This document shows, piece after piece, positions 6,306 to 12,563 of a DNA stretch of 31,502 bases; the first letter of the stretch is position 1; each line of letters starts with the position of its first letter. The stretch is from positions 1-31,502 of the IMG/VR virus record IMGVR_UViG_3300017744_000082; one strand, written 5' to 3'. The position numbers were made by a program, and so were the translations under genes. This DNA is from a virus. The notes beneath the pieces are model-generated. The model saw only the letters and a list, made by a program, of their open reading frames with translations, was not told the DNA's origin and ran no database searches.

Positions 6306-7470
6306 TATGGAATTATCACCAATGCAGAAAGAAACTGTAATAGACAACCTTGAACAAACTTTGTCTATACAAAGCTATTCAGGTAAAGAAGGTAAAATGT
6401 TAGAATATATTATTAATTACCTGAAAGAAAATGAAGACTATGCTAATCTAACAGTCACAACAATGACTGAAGCCAATGGCATTAATCTATACGTAACCAA
6501 AGGCAAAGCAGAAGCTTACCCTTGTGTTGTTGCGCATACAGATACTGTACATCAAATTATTGAAAACTTTAGAGTTTGTTCAATAGATGGTAAATTCTTT
6601 GGCATGAATACCAAAGATATGGAAATGGCAGGCGTAGGCGGTGACGACAAAGTTGGCGTTTGGGCTGCACTAGAGTGCATTAGGAAGTTTGACAATATTA
6701 AAGCAGCGTTCTTTCATTCAGAAGAACAAGGTTGTATTGGTTCAGGCGCTGCATCAGAAGATTTCTTTGATGATGTTGCATACATACTGCAAACAGATAG
6801 AAGAGGTAACAAAGATTTTGTAACAGAAATCAGTGGTATTAATTTGATGTCAAAGAAATTTAAGAAAGCTGTCAAACCATTATTGGATAAACATAATTTT
6901 GAGTTTTGCGACAGAGGTGGCTTAACAGATGTAAAAGCTCTTAAACCCAAATGTAATGTATCTGTAACCAATATTTCGAGTGGTTATTATCAGCCACATT
7001 CAGATGAAGAATACGTAGTTGTATCAGACGCCTTAAACACACTGTCCTTAATGATGAATATTATTGACAAACTTGGCGAAAAGAAATATCCACACAAGTA
7101 TGAACAACCAGTCTATGCATATACGTATGATGGTTGGTACGGTGGATATAATAAAAAACAAACATCGCTTTTTCCAAAAAGTTCCAACGATGGCATCGAA
7201 GACGCTGGGACAATTCAAGAAGAAATCTTCGATGATATAACAGAGCACATGACAAATGTAGATTGGCATACTAATTTGCTAAAAGATAGTTGGGGTTATC
7301 TATATCCTGTTTATAGCGATATATACCCACATGATATTATAGGTGCATATAATCCTGAACTGGATTGTATAGATCCAATAGATCATGTTATAAACGACTA
7401 TCTTACGACAAAAGATGAACCATATTGGTCTTCTCTTGCGAAAAATTTATTATCTTCACCAACTTTTTAA
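6298..7470 (+). CDS. Compact di-zinc peptidase of the M20/M28/M42 (MH clan) type, 390 aa
   Basis: All expected metal and catalytic residues are visible, numbered from the ATG at 6298: His80 and Asp82 in AHTDTV, bridging Asp116/117 in GVGGDDKVGVW, the Glu142-Glu143 pair in HSEEQGCIGSG, Asp167 in QTDRRG and His234 in QPHSDEE. This is the two-metal aminopeptidase or carboxypeptidase arrangement, as in tripeptidase PepT. Only about 67 residues separate Asp167 from His234, so the lid/dimerisation domain that M20 enzymes insert there is missing or tiny, as in M28-like enzymes. A tyrosine-rich extension of about 130 residues follows. The start at 6298 overlaps the upstream stop; 6307 is an alternative. 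The substrate is unknown. Confidence 0.8.
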   Translation: MLNMELSPMQKETVIDNLEQTLSIQSYSGKEGKMLEYIINYLKENEDYANLTVTTMTEANGINLYVTKGKAEAYPCVVAHTDTVHQIIENFRVCSIDGKFFGMNTKDMEMAGVGGDDKVGVWAALECIRKFDNIKAAFFHSEEQGCIGSGAASEDFFDDVAYILQTDRRGNKDFVTEISGINLMSKKFKKAVKPLLDKHNFEFCDRGGLTDVKALKPKCNVSVTNISSGYYQPHSDEEYVVVSDALNTLSLMMNIIDKLGEKKYPHKYEQPVYAYTYDGWYGGYNKKQTSLFPKSSNDGIEDAGTIQEEIFDDITEHMTNVDWHTNLLKDSWGYLYPVYSDIYPHDIIGAYNPELDCIDPIDHVINDYLTTKDEPYWSSLAKNLLSSPTF

Positions 7471-7477
7471 CTATGTA

Positions 7478-8788
7478 ATGCACGATGAATTAATGAAGTA
7501 TGAGCTTGAGATACAACTGTTGTCCAAGCTACTTATGCATCCTGAATTATACTATGAACATGCTGAAAAGTTAAGCCCAAATATGTTTGACAATGCGTTT
7601 CACAAACGTATATTTGAAAAGTTTTTGGTTATGCAATCTGAGCAAAAGGACATAGATTTACTTTCTATGTCCAAAGCTCTGGATTGTAACCATGAAGAAA
7701 ACATTCAATTGTCCAATGTATATACAGCGCCTAACGAATTTATTTCAGTTAAGTCAGCGATAGATTCATTGCATGAGCAAAGTCGTAGACGCACAATGCA
7801 GTCTATGATACAGGAAACACAAAATAAATTTCTGAACGGAGAAACTACAGACGATATTATAGCATTCATGAACAAGATGAACGCTAAGATGATGATAGTT
7901 CAAGATTCTGATGTTGCAGACATTAGATTACAGATGAAAGACTTTCTAAAAGACATTGATAAAAGAATGTCTACAGATGGTATCATTGGTGTAACTACAG
8001 GTTTTAATTCATTGGATGAGTTTACTGGTGGTTGGCAAGGCACAGACCTTGTAATCATTGGCGCAGCATCATCTATGGGTAAAACAAGTCTTGCATTGAA
8101 TCTTGCATATAACGCAGTTAAATATGCAGATAGTCCTGCACTTATATTTAGCTACGAAATGTCTGTAAATCAGCTTATAATGCGTTTGGTTGCATTAGAA
8201 TCTGAAATACCTATACGTTGGATACAGAATGGTGAACTTAAAGATGAAGATCTTTTGAGAGTTCAACAGACTGCTAGCGAAATAATAGATCGAAAGATTT
8301 ATATCGATGAATGTAAACAAACATCATTGAATTATCTAATATCTAAAACTAGACAATATGTACATAGTTGCGGTATTAAGCTTGTGTTTGTTGACTACTT
8401 ACAACTTGTCACAGCGAGTGTCGGATCAAAAGGAACCAGAGAACAAGAAGTTTCCAAGGTTGCCAGGGCACTAAAAAACTTAGCTAAAGAACTTAATATA
8501 ACAATAGTTGCTTTATCACAACTCAACCGTGGTGTTGGGTTCAGGGCAGAAAGCAAACCTACTTTATCAGACTTGAGAGAATCAGGCGAGATAGAACAAG
8601 CTGCTGACATTGTTGCATTAGTTTACAGGCCAGAATACTATGGTATTAATCAAGATGAAAACGGAGAATCTACACAAGGCAAAGCACAAATAATTTTTGC
8701 CAAAGGCCGTAACATTGGTGTTGGTACTGTAACGCTAAACTTTGTTAGCGAACTAACTAAATTTAGAGAAAATTCTTTAGATTTTTAA
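7478..8788 (+). CDS. dnaB: Replicative DNA helicase, DnaB family, 436 aa
   Basis: The protein unwinds DNA at the replication fork as a hexamer. Numbered from the ATG at 7478, residues about 1-100 resemble the DnaB N-terminal helical domain (ELEIQLLSKLLMHPELY). The RecA-like motor holds Walker A GAASSMGKTS (about 195-204), an FSYEMS block, Walker B LVFVDYLQL (Asp about 306) and the SQLNRGV / LRESGEIEQAAD / IFAKGRNIGVG blocks typical of DnaB. The frame is open back to 7415, but that would overlap the peptidase by 56 bases; the ATG at 7478 lies eight bases after its stop. Length is close to bacterial DnaB. No separate primase gene is visible in this window. Confidence 0.93.
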   Translation: MHDELMKYELEIQLLSKLLMHPELYYEHAEKLSPNMFDNAFHKRIFEKFLVMQSEQKDIDLLSMSKALDCNHEENIQLSNVYTAPNEFISVKSAIDSLHEQSRRRTMQSMIQETQNKFLNGETTDDIIAFMNKMNAKMMIVQDSDVADIRLQMKDFLKDIDKRMSTDGIIGVTTGFNSLDEFTGGWQGTDLVIIGAASSMGKTSLALNLAYNAVKYADSPALIFSYEMSVNQLIMRLVALESEIPIRWIQNGELKDEDLLRVQQTASEIIDRKIYIDECKQTSLNYLISKTRQYVHSCGIKLVFVDYLQLVTASVGSKGTREQEVSKVARALKNLAKELNITIVALSQLNRGVGFRAESKPTLSDLRESGEIEQAADIVALVYRPEYYGINQDENGESTQGKAQIIFAKGRNIGVGTVTLNFVSELTKFRENSLDF

Positions 8789-8811
8789 GTTTAATTTTTG
8801 TATTTTTATAT

Positions 8812-9045
8812 GTGGCTAACAACACAAAACTAAGAAAAATAATTGCAGAAATTGCATACGATTTGGGTATAGACAAAAAACTTGTGAAGCGAATACTGAC
8901 TGCAGTATTTCGTGAAATTGGCTTTGCTATTATTCTACGTGGGCGTCCTGTTATGTTCAGGAAATTTCTGAAAATCGTATTCGCGATACGTGCTGGTAAA
9001 AAGACGCACGAAATGTTTAATAAATATGAAACACGAAAGAAATGA
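8812..9045 (+). CDS. Short HU/IHF-like DNA-binding protein, 77 aa
   Basis: The frame starts with GTG. The pattern KLRKIIAEIAYDLGIDKKLV, then VFREIGFAIILRGRPVMFRKFLKI, matches the start of HU/IHF proteins: two helices, then the G-x-x-V-x-F-x-x-F strand. The family's full beta-arm is absent and replaced by a short basic tail, so this is a truncated relative of the usual roughly 90 residues. It probably binds DNA and may help replication or recombination. It sits between dnaB and the recombination genes, with an ATGA overlap into the next. Confidence 0.55.
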   Translation: MANNTKLRKIIAEIAYDLGIDKKLVKRILTAVFREIGFAIILRGRPVMFRKFLKIVFAIRAGKKTHEMFNKYETRKK

Positions 9046-9548
9046 CAAAATTAAAAACAGTTAACATCAAAGGTAAACAATACGTTGAAGTTAACGAAAG
9101 ACTAAAACACTTTAGATCAAACTACAATGGATGGTGCTTAACATCAGATGTTGTAGAACTTACAGATGACCGCTGTGTAATTAAAGCTACAATCTTTGAT
9201 GATAATGGTAACATACGATCTACAGGTCATGCGTATGAAAAAGAAGGTTCGTCCTTTATTAACAAAACAAGTTTTGTAGAAAATTGTGAAACATCAGCTT
9301 GGGGCCGTGCCTTAGCAAATCTTGGTATTGGTTTAGATACATCAGTTGCTTCTTATGATGAAGTAGCCAACGCTGTAACACAGCAGTCTACACCAAAACC
9401 CAAGGCAAAGCTTGATGAAGACAAGTTTAACAATATGCTAAAAGCTATTGAAGCAGGTAAAGGTGATGCTGTAAAAGCTAAGATGCCTAATTACGACATA
9501 CCAGAACATATGTTGAATGTATTAAACGATAATCTAAAATCTAAATAA
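9042..9548 (+). CDS. Phage recombination/annealing-type protein, 168 aa
   Basis: The blocks VNERLKHFRSNYNGW, IKATIFDDNGNIRSTGHAYE and NKTSFVENCETSAWGRALAN followed by LGIG match a common phage family. It is usually found beside single-strand-binding and resolvase genes and is often described as ERF or Rad52-like. The C-terminal third is a low-complexity linker (TQQSTPKPKAKLDED) and a short helical domain. The neighbours (HU-like, SSB-like, RusA-like) support a role in single-strand annealing or recombination. The fold assignment rests on memory of the family and was not tested. Confidence 0.6.
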   Translation: MTKLKTVNIKGKQYVEVNERLKHFRSNYNGWCLTSDVVELTDDRCVIKATIFDDNGNIRSTGHAYEKEGSSFINKTSFVENCETSAWGRALANLGIGLDTSVASYDEVANAVTQQSTPKPKAKLDEDKFNNMLKAIEAGKGDAVKAKMPNYDIPEHMLNVLNDNLKSK

Positions 9549-9549
9549 C

Positions 9550-10122
9550 ATGAATAATGTAATTGCATTTAACTTGGCTAGCTGTCAAGTAAAACCTACA
9601 AAAGTTGTAGAAAACAAAAAGTATTTTAATGAAGGCGCGCATAGGTGTCAAATCTTATCTCTGTCTAATTCATCACAAAGAGCAAACTATATGGGCGCTC
9701 CTTATATTGAGTTTGATGTTGTTAATGAACAAGGAGAATATGGTAGGGCTAAGTTTTGGGCTGTACGTGAAACTGATTCACCTAAGTCAAAAGAATGGAA
9801 AATCAATACACTGCACGAGTTTTTAACAAACTGTGGTGTAACAGATTTTTCTAATGACATTGATTCTATGAAACAGGCTGTAAGCAAATGGATAAATATT
9901 TGTTTTACATTTGAAGAATATATGACTATGAAAGATGGACAACCAGTAAAACGAAAAGCTGTACGTTATCGTTGGTCTAGTGCTGACGGCAAAAAGATTA
10001 AGTATGATCCAAAGTACAATAAACCTATCTCACCTAGAGATGAACAAGAGTATATTGAAGCAAACACCATGAGCGGTGGATCTGCTGTTACTGTTGAATC
10101 AGACGACGGTTTGCCATTTTAA
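9550..10122 (+). CDS. SSB-like protein with acidic C-terminal tip, 190 aa
   Basis: The core (residues about 25-140) alternates strands and turns in an OB-fold-like way (HRCQILSLSNSS, PYIEFDVVNEQGEYGRAKFW, KWINICFTFEEYM). The C-terminus is a flexible linker ending DDGLPF, closely matching the DDxxPF tip by which bacterial SSB recruits partner proteins. It probably coats single-stranded DNA at the phage fork and offers the tip to host or phage partners. It lies two bases after the recombination gene. Core similarity to classical SSB is weak, so the call rests on the tail, layout and context. Confidence 0.6.
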   Translation: MNNVIAFNLASCQVKPTKVVENKKYFNEGAHRCQILSLSNSSQRANYMGAPYIEFDVVNEQGEYGRAKFWAVRETDSPKSKEWKINTLHEFLTNCGVTDFSNDIDSMKQAVSKWINICFTFEEYMTMKDGQPVKRKAVRYRWSSADGKKIKYDPKYNKPISPRDEQEYIEANTMSGGSAVTVESDDGLPF

Positions 10123-10139
10123 ATAATTTTGTAGTTTTG
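10110..10139 (+). promoter_or_regulatory. Bacteroidota-type promoter candidate before the RusA-like gene
   Basis: TTTG at 10110-10113 and TAGTTTTG at 10132-10139 match the -33 TTTG and -7 TAnnTTTG elements of the Bacteroidota primary sigma factor, with an 18-base spacer (19-21 is usual). A second -7-like element, TAATTTTG, lies at 10124-10131. Transcription would begin near 10145, about 13 bases before the ATG at 10158. The -33 element lies inside the upstream gene's end. Confidence 0.5.
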
Positions 10140-10157
10140 TAGACAAACTATAAAACT

Positions 10158-10541
10158 ATGATATTCATAGCAGGGAATGTGCCTTCAAGCAAAAATTCTA
10201 AACGATGGACTGGTAAAATGCTTATCAATTCAAAGACTGTTATGAAATACATAAAGGATACTGATATACAGTATAAAACCTTTAGGAAAGATTTTAAGAA
10301 ATTGATAGCAGGTAAGGAATTGCCTGTTATCGTTTCTTTTAAGTTTATTAGAGGAACAAGACATAGATTTGATTATGTTAATCCCGCACAAACTGTGCAG
10401 GACTTAATGGTAAAAAATGAATGGATTGAAGATGACAACGCTAGTTTTATTATACCAAGCTTTGAAGAGTTTGAATATGATAAAGAGAACCCTGGCGTCC
10501 AAATAAGAGTATATGATAAAACTCAAAGATTTTTTAAATAG
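10158..10541 (+). CDS. rusA: RusA-family Holliday-junction resolvase, 127 aa
   Basis: RusA enzymes cut four-way DNA junctions as dimers, using acidic residues to bind magnesium. The sequence has the usual opening (GNVPSSKNSKRW) and the core RHRFDYVNPAQTVQDLMV followed by NEWIEDDN, which supplies the aspartates at the active site, and then a PGVQI strand. Length is typical. It follows the recombination and SSB-like genes and fits branch resolution of replicating phage DNA. It overlaps the next gene by 29 bases. Confidence 0.8.
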   Translation: MIFIAGNVPSSKNSKRWTGKMLINSKTVMKYIKDTDIQYKTFRKDFKKLIAGKELPVIVSFKFIRGTRHRFDYVNPAQTVQDLMVKNEWIEDDNASFIIPSFEEFEYDKENPGVQIRVYDKTQRFFK

Positions 10542-10899
10542 TTATGTTGTTGCTAACAATATAAGTAAATGTGATTTCACATCTCCAAGTAGAAAAAGGA
10601 TGATTGTGGATGCAAGAATGATATATTGTGTAGTGGCAAGAAATCTTGGTGGATATACATTATCTGAAATAGGTAAAAGTATAAACAGAGATCACGCTAC
10701 AGTACTGTACGCGATCAGAAACTATGAACACTTATCTGCTTATGATCCAGACATCAAAAGCAAATACTATAAAGCATCTGTAATTTATAGAACATTAGAG
10801 TACAAACCAAATACAGAACGTATAGGTTTGATTGATACTTTGTTTGAGACTAATAAAAAGTTAAGACAAAGAATATTAGAATTAGAAAAATTAAATTAA
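10513..10899 (+). CDS. DnaA domain IV-like DNA-binding protein, 128 aa
   Basis: Residues about 30-75 read RMIVDARMIYCVVARNLGG, TLSEIGKSI, then NRDHATVLYAIRNYEHL. This is the C-terminal, DnaA-box-binding domain of DnaA: RDHxTVxxAxxK is the family signature. The AAA+ ATPase domain is absent, and the protein ends in a coiled-coil-like helix (FETNKKLRQRILELEKLN). It could bind the phage origin or compete with host DnaA. The start at 10513 overlaps the resolvase gene; the next start follows closely at 10902. Confidence 0.75.
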   Translation: MIKLKDFLNSYVVANNISKCDFTSPSRKRMIVDARMIYCVVARNLGGYTLSEIGKSINRDHATVLYAIRNYEHLSAYDPDIKSKYYKASVIYRTLEYKPNTERIGLIDTLFETNKKLRQRILELEKLN

Positions 10900-10901
10900 T
10901 T

Positions 10902-11240
10902 ATGACAATAAAAACAAAAACAAAAAAGAAAATTAACATAGACGGCAGCGATGTCAAAGTCGATGTTGATGTTTACAAAGTAATTCAAAATTTATCTGAA
11001 GCTTTGAAATCGCACGAAGTAGCATTATTAACATGGGTACATAAAATATACAATACTAAAAAACGTCACAACGACGATGAAAAAGGATTGCACAATTATT
11101 GTATGATGATTCCTGATGCAAGCAATATTATTAACAGAATGAGACTGATTGATGAAGAAACTGCCAAGAAAAGATCTAATGAAAGCGCAAATCCAGTTGG
11201 AGATGCAAAAGATAATGGATCTACTAATACAGAAAAATAA
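10902..11240 (+). CDS. Hypothetical protein, 112 aa
   Basis: Unrecognised. A basic start (TKTKKKINIDGSDVKVDVDVY) is followed by helices (KVIQNLSEALKSHEVALLTWVHKIY) and a disordered, serine/asparagine-rich end. No catalytic motif, signal peptide or membrane segment is visible. The A-rich context TTAATTATG precedes the start. The following gene begins within this one, in another frame. Confidence 0.55.
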   Translation: MTIKTKTKKKINIDGSDVKVDVDVYKVIQNLSEALKSHEVALLTWVHKIYNTKKRHNDDEKGLHNYCMMIPDASNIINRMRLIDEETAKKRSNESANPVGDAKDNGSTNTEK

Positions 11241-11451
11241 CTCATACGGTAATTCTGCTACACAACCAGCGAAGATTTTTTCAAAAGGGAACGCTGTTGA
11301 AAGTATTAGTGCGCGTATAGATGATAAACTTATGCGTATAGCTAATAAAGGTATTAACGAAAACACTTTAGATACTGTAGATGATTTAATAGGATATTTA
11401 GTTCTGTTGAAAATTGCATGGTCTGAAAAAGGAATAACAAATAGTAAATAA
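11152..11451 (+). CDS. Nmad1-like (DUF1599) protein, 99 aa
   Basis: The core LIQKNNSYGNSATQPAKIFS, then ISARIDDKLMRIAN, then DTVDDLIGYLVLLKIAW matches the nucleotide-modification-associated domain 1 family (KNxxYGNSA, RxDDKLxRI, DLIGYLxLLKI). Nmad1 is linked by context to modified-base systems in phages, with a MazG-like all-helical fold suggested. No base-modifying enzyme is visible nearby. The start is uncertain: ATGs at 11152, 11179, 11203 and 11215 are in frame, and the later ones shorten the overlap with the upstream gene while keeping the domain. Confidence 0.65.
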   Translation: MKKLPRKDLMKAQIQLEMQKIMDLLIQKNNSYGNSATQPAKIFSKGNAVESISARIDDKLMRIANKGINENTLDTVDDLIGYLVLLKIAWSEKGITNSK

Positions 11452-11452
11452 C

Positions 11453-11460
11453 TATCTTTG
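11453..11460 (+). promoter_or_regulatory. Bacteroidota -7 promoter element candidate (TATCTTTG)
   Basis: TATCTTTG is an exact TAnnTTTG match located just after the stop at 11451, with no good TTTG at the -33 position. It would start a transcript near 11467 that carries the hairpins at 11471-11487 and 11520-11537 as a leader before the gene at 11554. The element is short and could arise by chance in AT-rich DNA, but the location is apt. Confidence 0.4.
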
Positions 11461-11470
11461 TATTTCCTCA

Positions 11471-11487
11471 TAGGGCTTTCTGCCCTA
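11471..11487 (+). terminator. Hairpin with following T-runs, terminator or attenuator
   Basis: TAGGGC (11471-11476) pairs perfectly with GCCCTA (11482-11487) around a five-base loop. TTTT follows at 11491-11494, then a run of six T at 11500-11505. This is terminator-like, but the T-runs are not directly attached. It lies at the start of a leader of about 90 bases before the gene at 11554, so it could end the upstream unit or act as an attenuator. Confidence 0.4.
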
Positions 11488-11519
11488 GTGTTTTCATAGT
11501 TTTTTGTTAGTTGTCAAGG

Positions 11520-11537
11520 TCCCAGTCTTTACTGGGA
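11520..11537 (+). terminator. Second hairpin followed by TTTT, terminator or attenuator
   Basis: TCCCAGT (11520-11526) pairs with ACTGGGA (11531-11537) around a CTTT loop, followed immediately by TTTTGG. The seven-pair G/C-containing stem plus T-run has intrinsic-terminator geometry, although the T-run is short. It sits 16 bases upstream of the ATG at 11554, so it would also influence ribosome access. Confidence 0.45.
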
Positions 11538-11553
11538 TTTTGGCACTACACTT

Positions 11554-11886
11554 ATGGAAGAAATAGAATACTGGCAAATAGACAAGATAGAATCTATGTT
11601 ACATCTCTGTCCTTATGACGAGCAAACAAAGACAGATATCCTGAATAATCTACCTGAAACAAAGGAAGAAGCTTACGAGCTACTAGGTAAATTATGGTTT
11701 GATCATATACCTAGAGATCCAAGAGATCAATTTAACAAAATGATGAGTATGAACACATTAATAGAACGAGATTTTAAATTTTCGTATATTTGTAATGATT
11801 GCGGTGAAGACTTTGAATCACCAAACACAGAGACATTATGCACGGAATGCTTAAGTCCAAATATAAAAGAACACAATGAGAGCTAA
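11554..11886 (+). CDS. Protein with C-terminal zinc ribbon, 110 aa
   Basis: The N-terminal part is helical (YWQIDKIESMLHLC, KEEAYELLGKLWFD). The C-terminus holds two CxxC pairs, CNDC and CTEC, about 15 residues apart (YICNDCGEDFESP, then TLCTECLSP), a classic zinc ribbon that may bind nucleic acid or protein. The gene follows the two-hairpin leader and overlaps the next by 11 bases. No specific family is recognised. Confidence 0.6.
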   Translation: MEEIEYWQIDKIESMLHLCPYDEQTKTDILNNLPETKEEAYELLGKLWFDHIPRDPRDQFNKMMSMNTLIERDFKFSYICNDCGEDFESPNTETLCTECLSPNIKEHNES

Positions 11887-12076
11887 AGATCACAAGAAAA
11901 AAGCTGCTGATCTATTGGCGACTTTGTCACATTGGATCAATTACAGCAAATTTGATTATAATCTACAGGATCTATCAACTTTATTAGATGAAGTTAAAGA
12001 TAGATATACAGACTATATAGAGCTGAAATCTAATCCTGAACATGAGTCGAAAATAGAACACAAAAGCTATAAGTAA
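11876..12076 (+). CDS. Small helical hypothetical protein, 66 aa
   Basis: Unrecognised. It is basic at the start (RAKDHKKKAADLLATLSHW), then has an acidic helix (QDLSTLLDEVKDRYTDYIEL). It is coupled on both sides: the start overlaps the zinc-ribbon gene and the stop shares a base with the next ATG (TAATG at 12074-12078). Confidence 0.55.
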   Translation: MRAKDHKKKAADLLATLSHWINYSKFDYNLQDLSTLLDEVKDRYTDYIELKSNPEHESKIEHKSYK

Positions 12077-12468
12077 TGAGCAAAAACACAATCGTTTTTG
12101 AGGGCGGCATTGACAATATACGTACATTAGCCGATAACTCTCTACGTGTCAGTCTTGGCACACCAGAACTCACAGCAGAAATCGTAGGTAATATGTATAG
12201 TATGCTGAAACAACCAGGTTATGTAGTAATATCTACAAAGCCAATATCACAACAACAAATTGATGCTGTAGAAGAAGCAACTGTTGATAGGGAGTTTGAT
12301 ACTAAAACACCATCACAAAGATTGCGTAGTGTATTATACATACTTTGGGAACAAACACAACCTAAAGAAATAAATGCAGAGGGAACAACTGTATACATTG
12401 ATTTTGATTTATTTTATAAACGCAAAATGAATGAACTAACTAAATTTATAAAAGATAAATTAGTATGA
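12076..12468 (+). CDS. Conserved phage protein of unknown function, 130 aa
   Basis: The pattern NTIVFEGGIDNIRTLADNSL, then VSLGTPELTAE, and KTPSQRLRSVLYILWEQ later in the protein resembles a conserved family I recall from Bacteroidota phages and prophages. It usually sits near replication and recombination genes and has no assigned function. The N-terminal half looks like a beta-rich domain and the C-terminal half is helical and basic. It overlaps the following tiny gene by four bases (ATGA). Confidence 0.65.
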   Translation: MSKNTIVFEGGIDNIRTLADNSLRVSLGTPELTAEIVGNMYSMLKQPGYVVISTKPISQQQIDAVEEATVDREFDTKTPSQRLRSVLYILWEQTQPKEINAEGTTVYIDFDLFYKRKMNELTKFIKDKLV

Positions 12469-12563
12469 CTTATAAAGGTAAATTAATAAAATACAAAAGA
12501 TGGCTGCAAAGACAAATTAAAAAAGTGGATGCAGCTTTATTATCTATCAATAAAACTAGATAG
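12465..12563 (+). CDS. Very small basic protein, 32 aa, last plus-strand gene
   Basis: An ATGA overlap with the upstream stop opens a frame MTYKGKLIKYKRWLQRQIKK continuing VDAALLSINKTR to a TAG at 12561. The product is helical and strongly basic. The coupling supports it as a real gene, although it is short. Its last eight bases overlap the 3' end of the opposing metallophosphoesterase gene, so the two transcription blocks collide here. Confidence 0.45.
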   Translation: MTYKGKLIKYKRWLQRQIKKVDAALLSINKTR

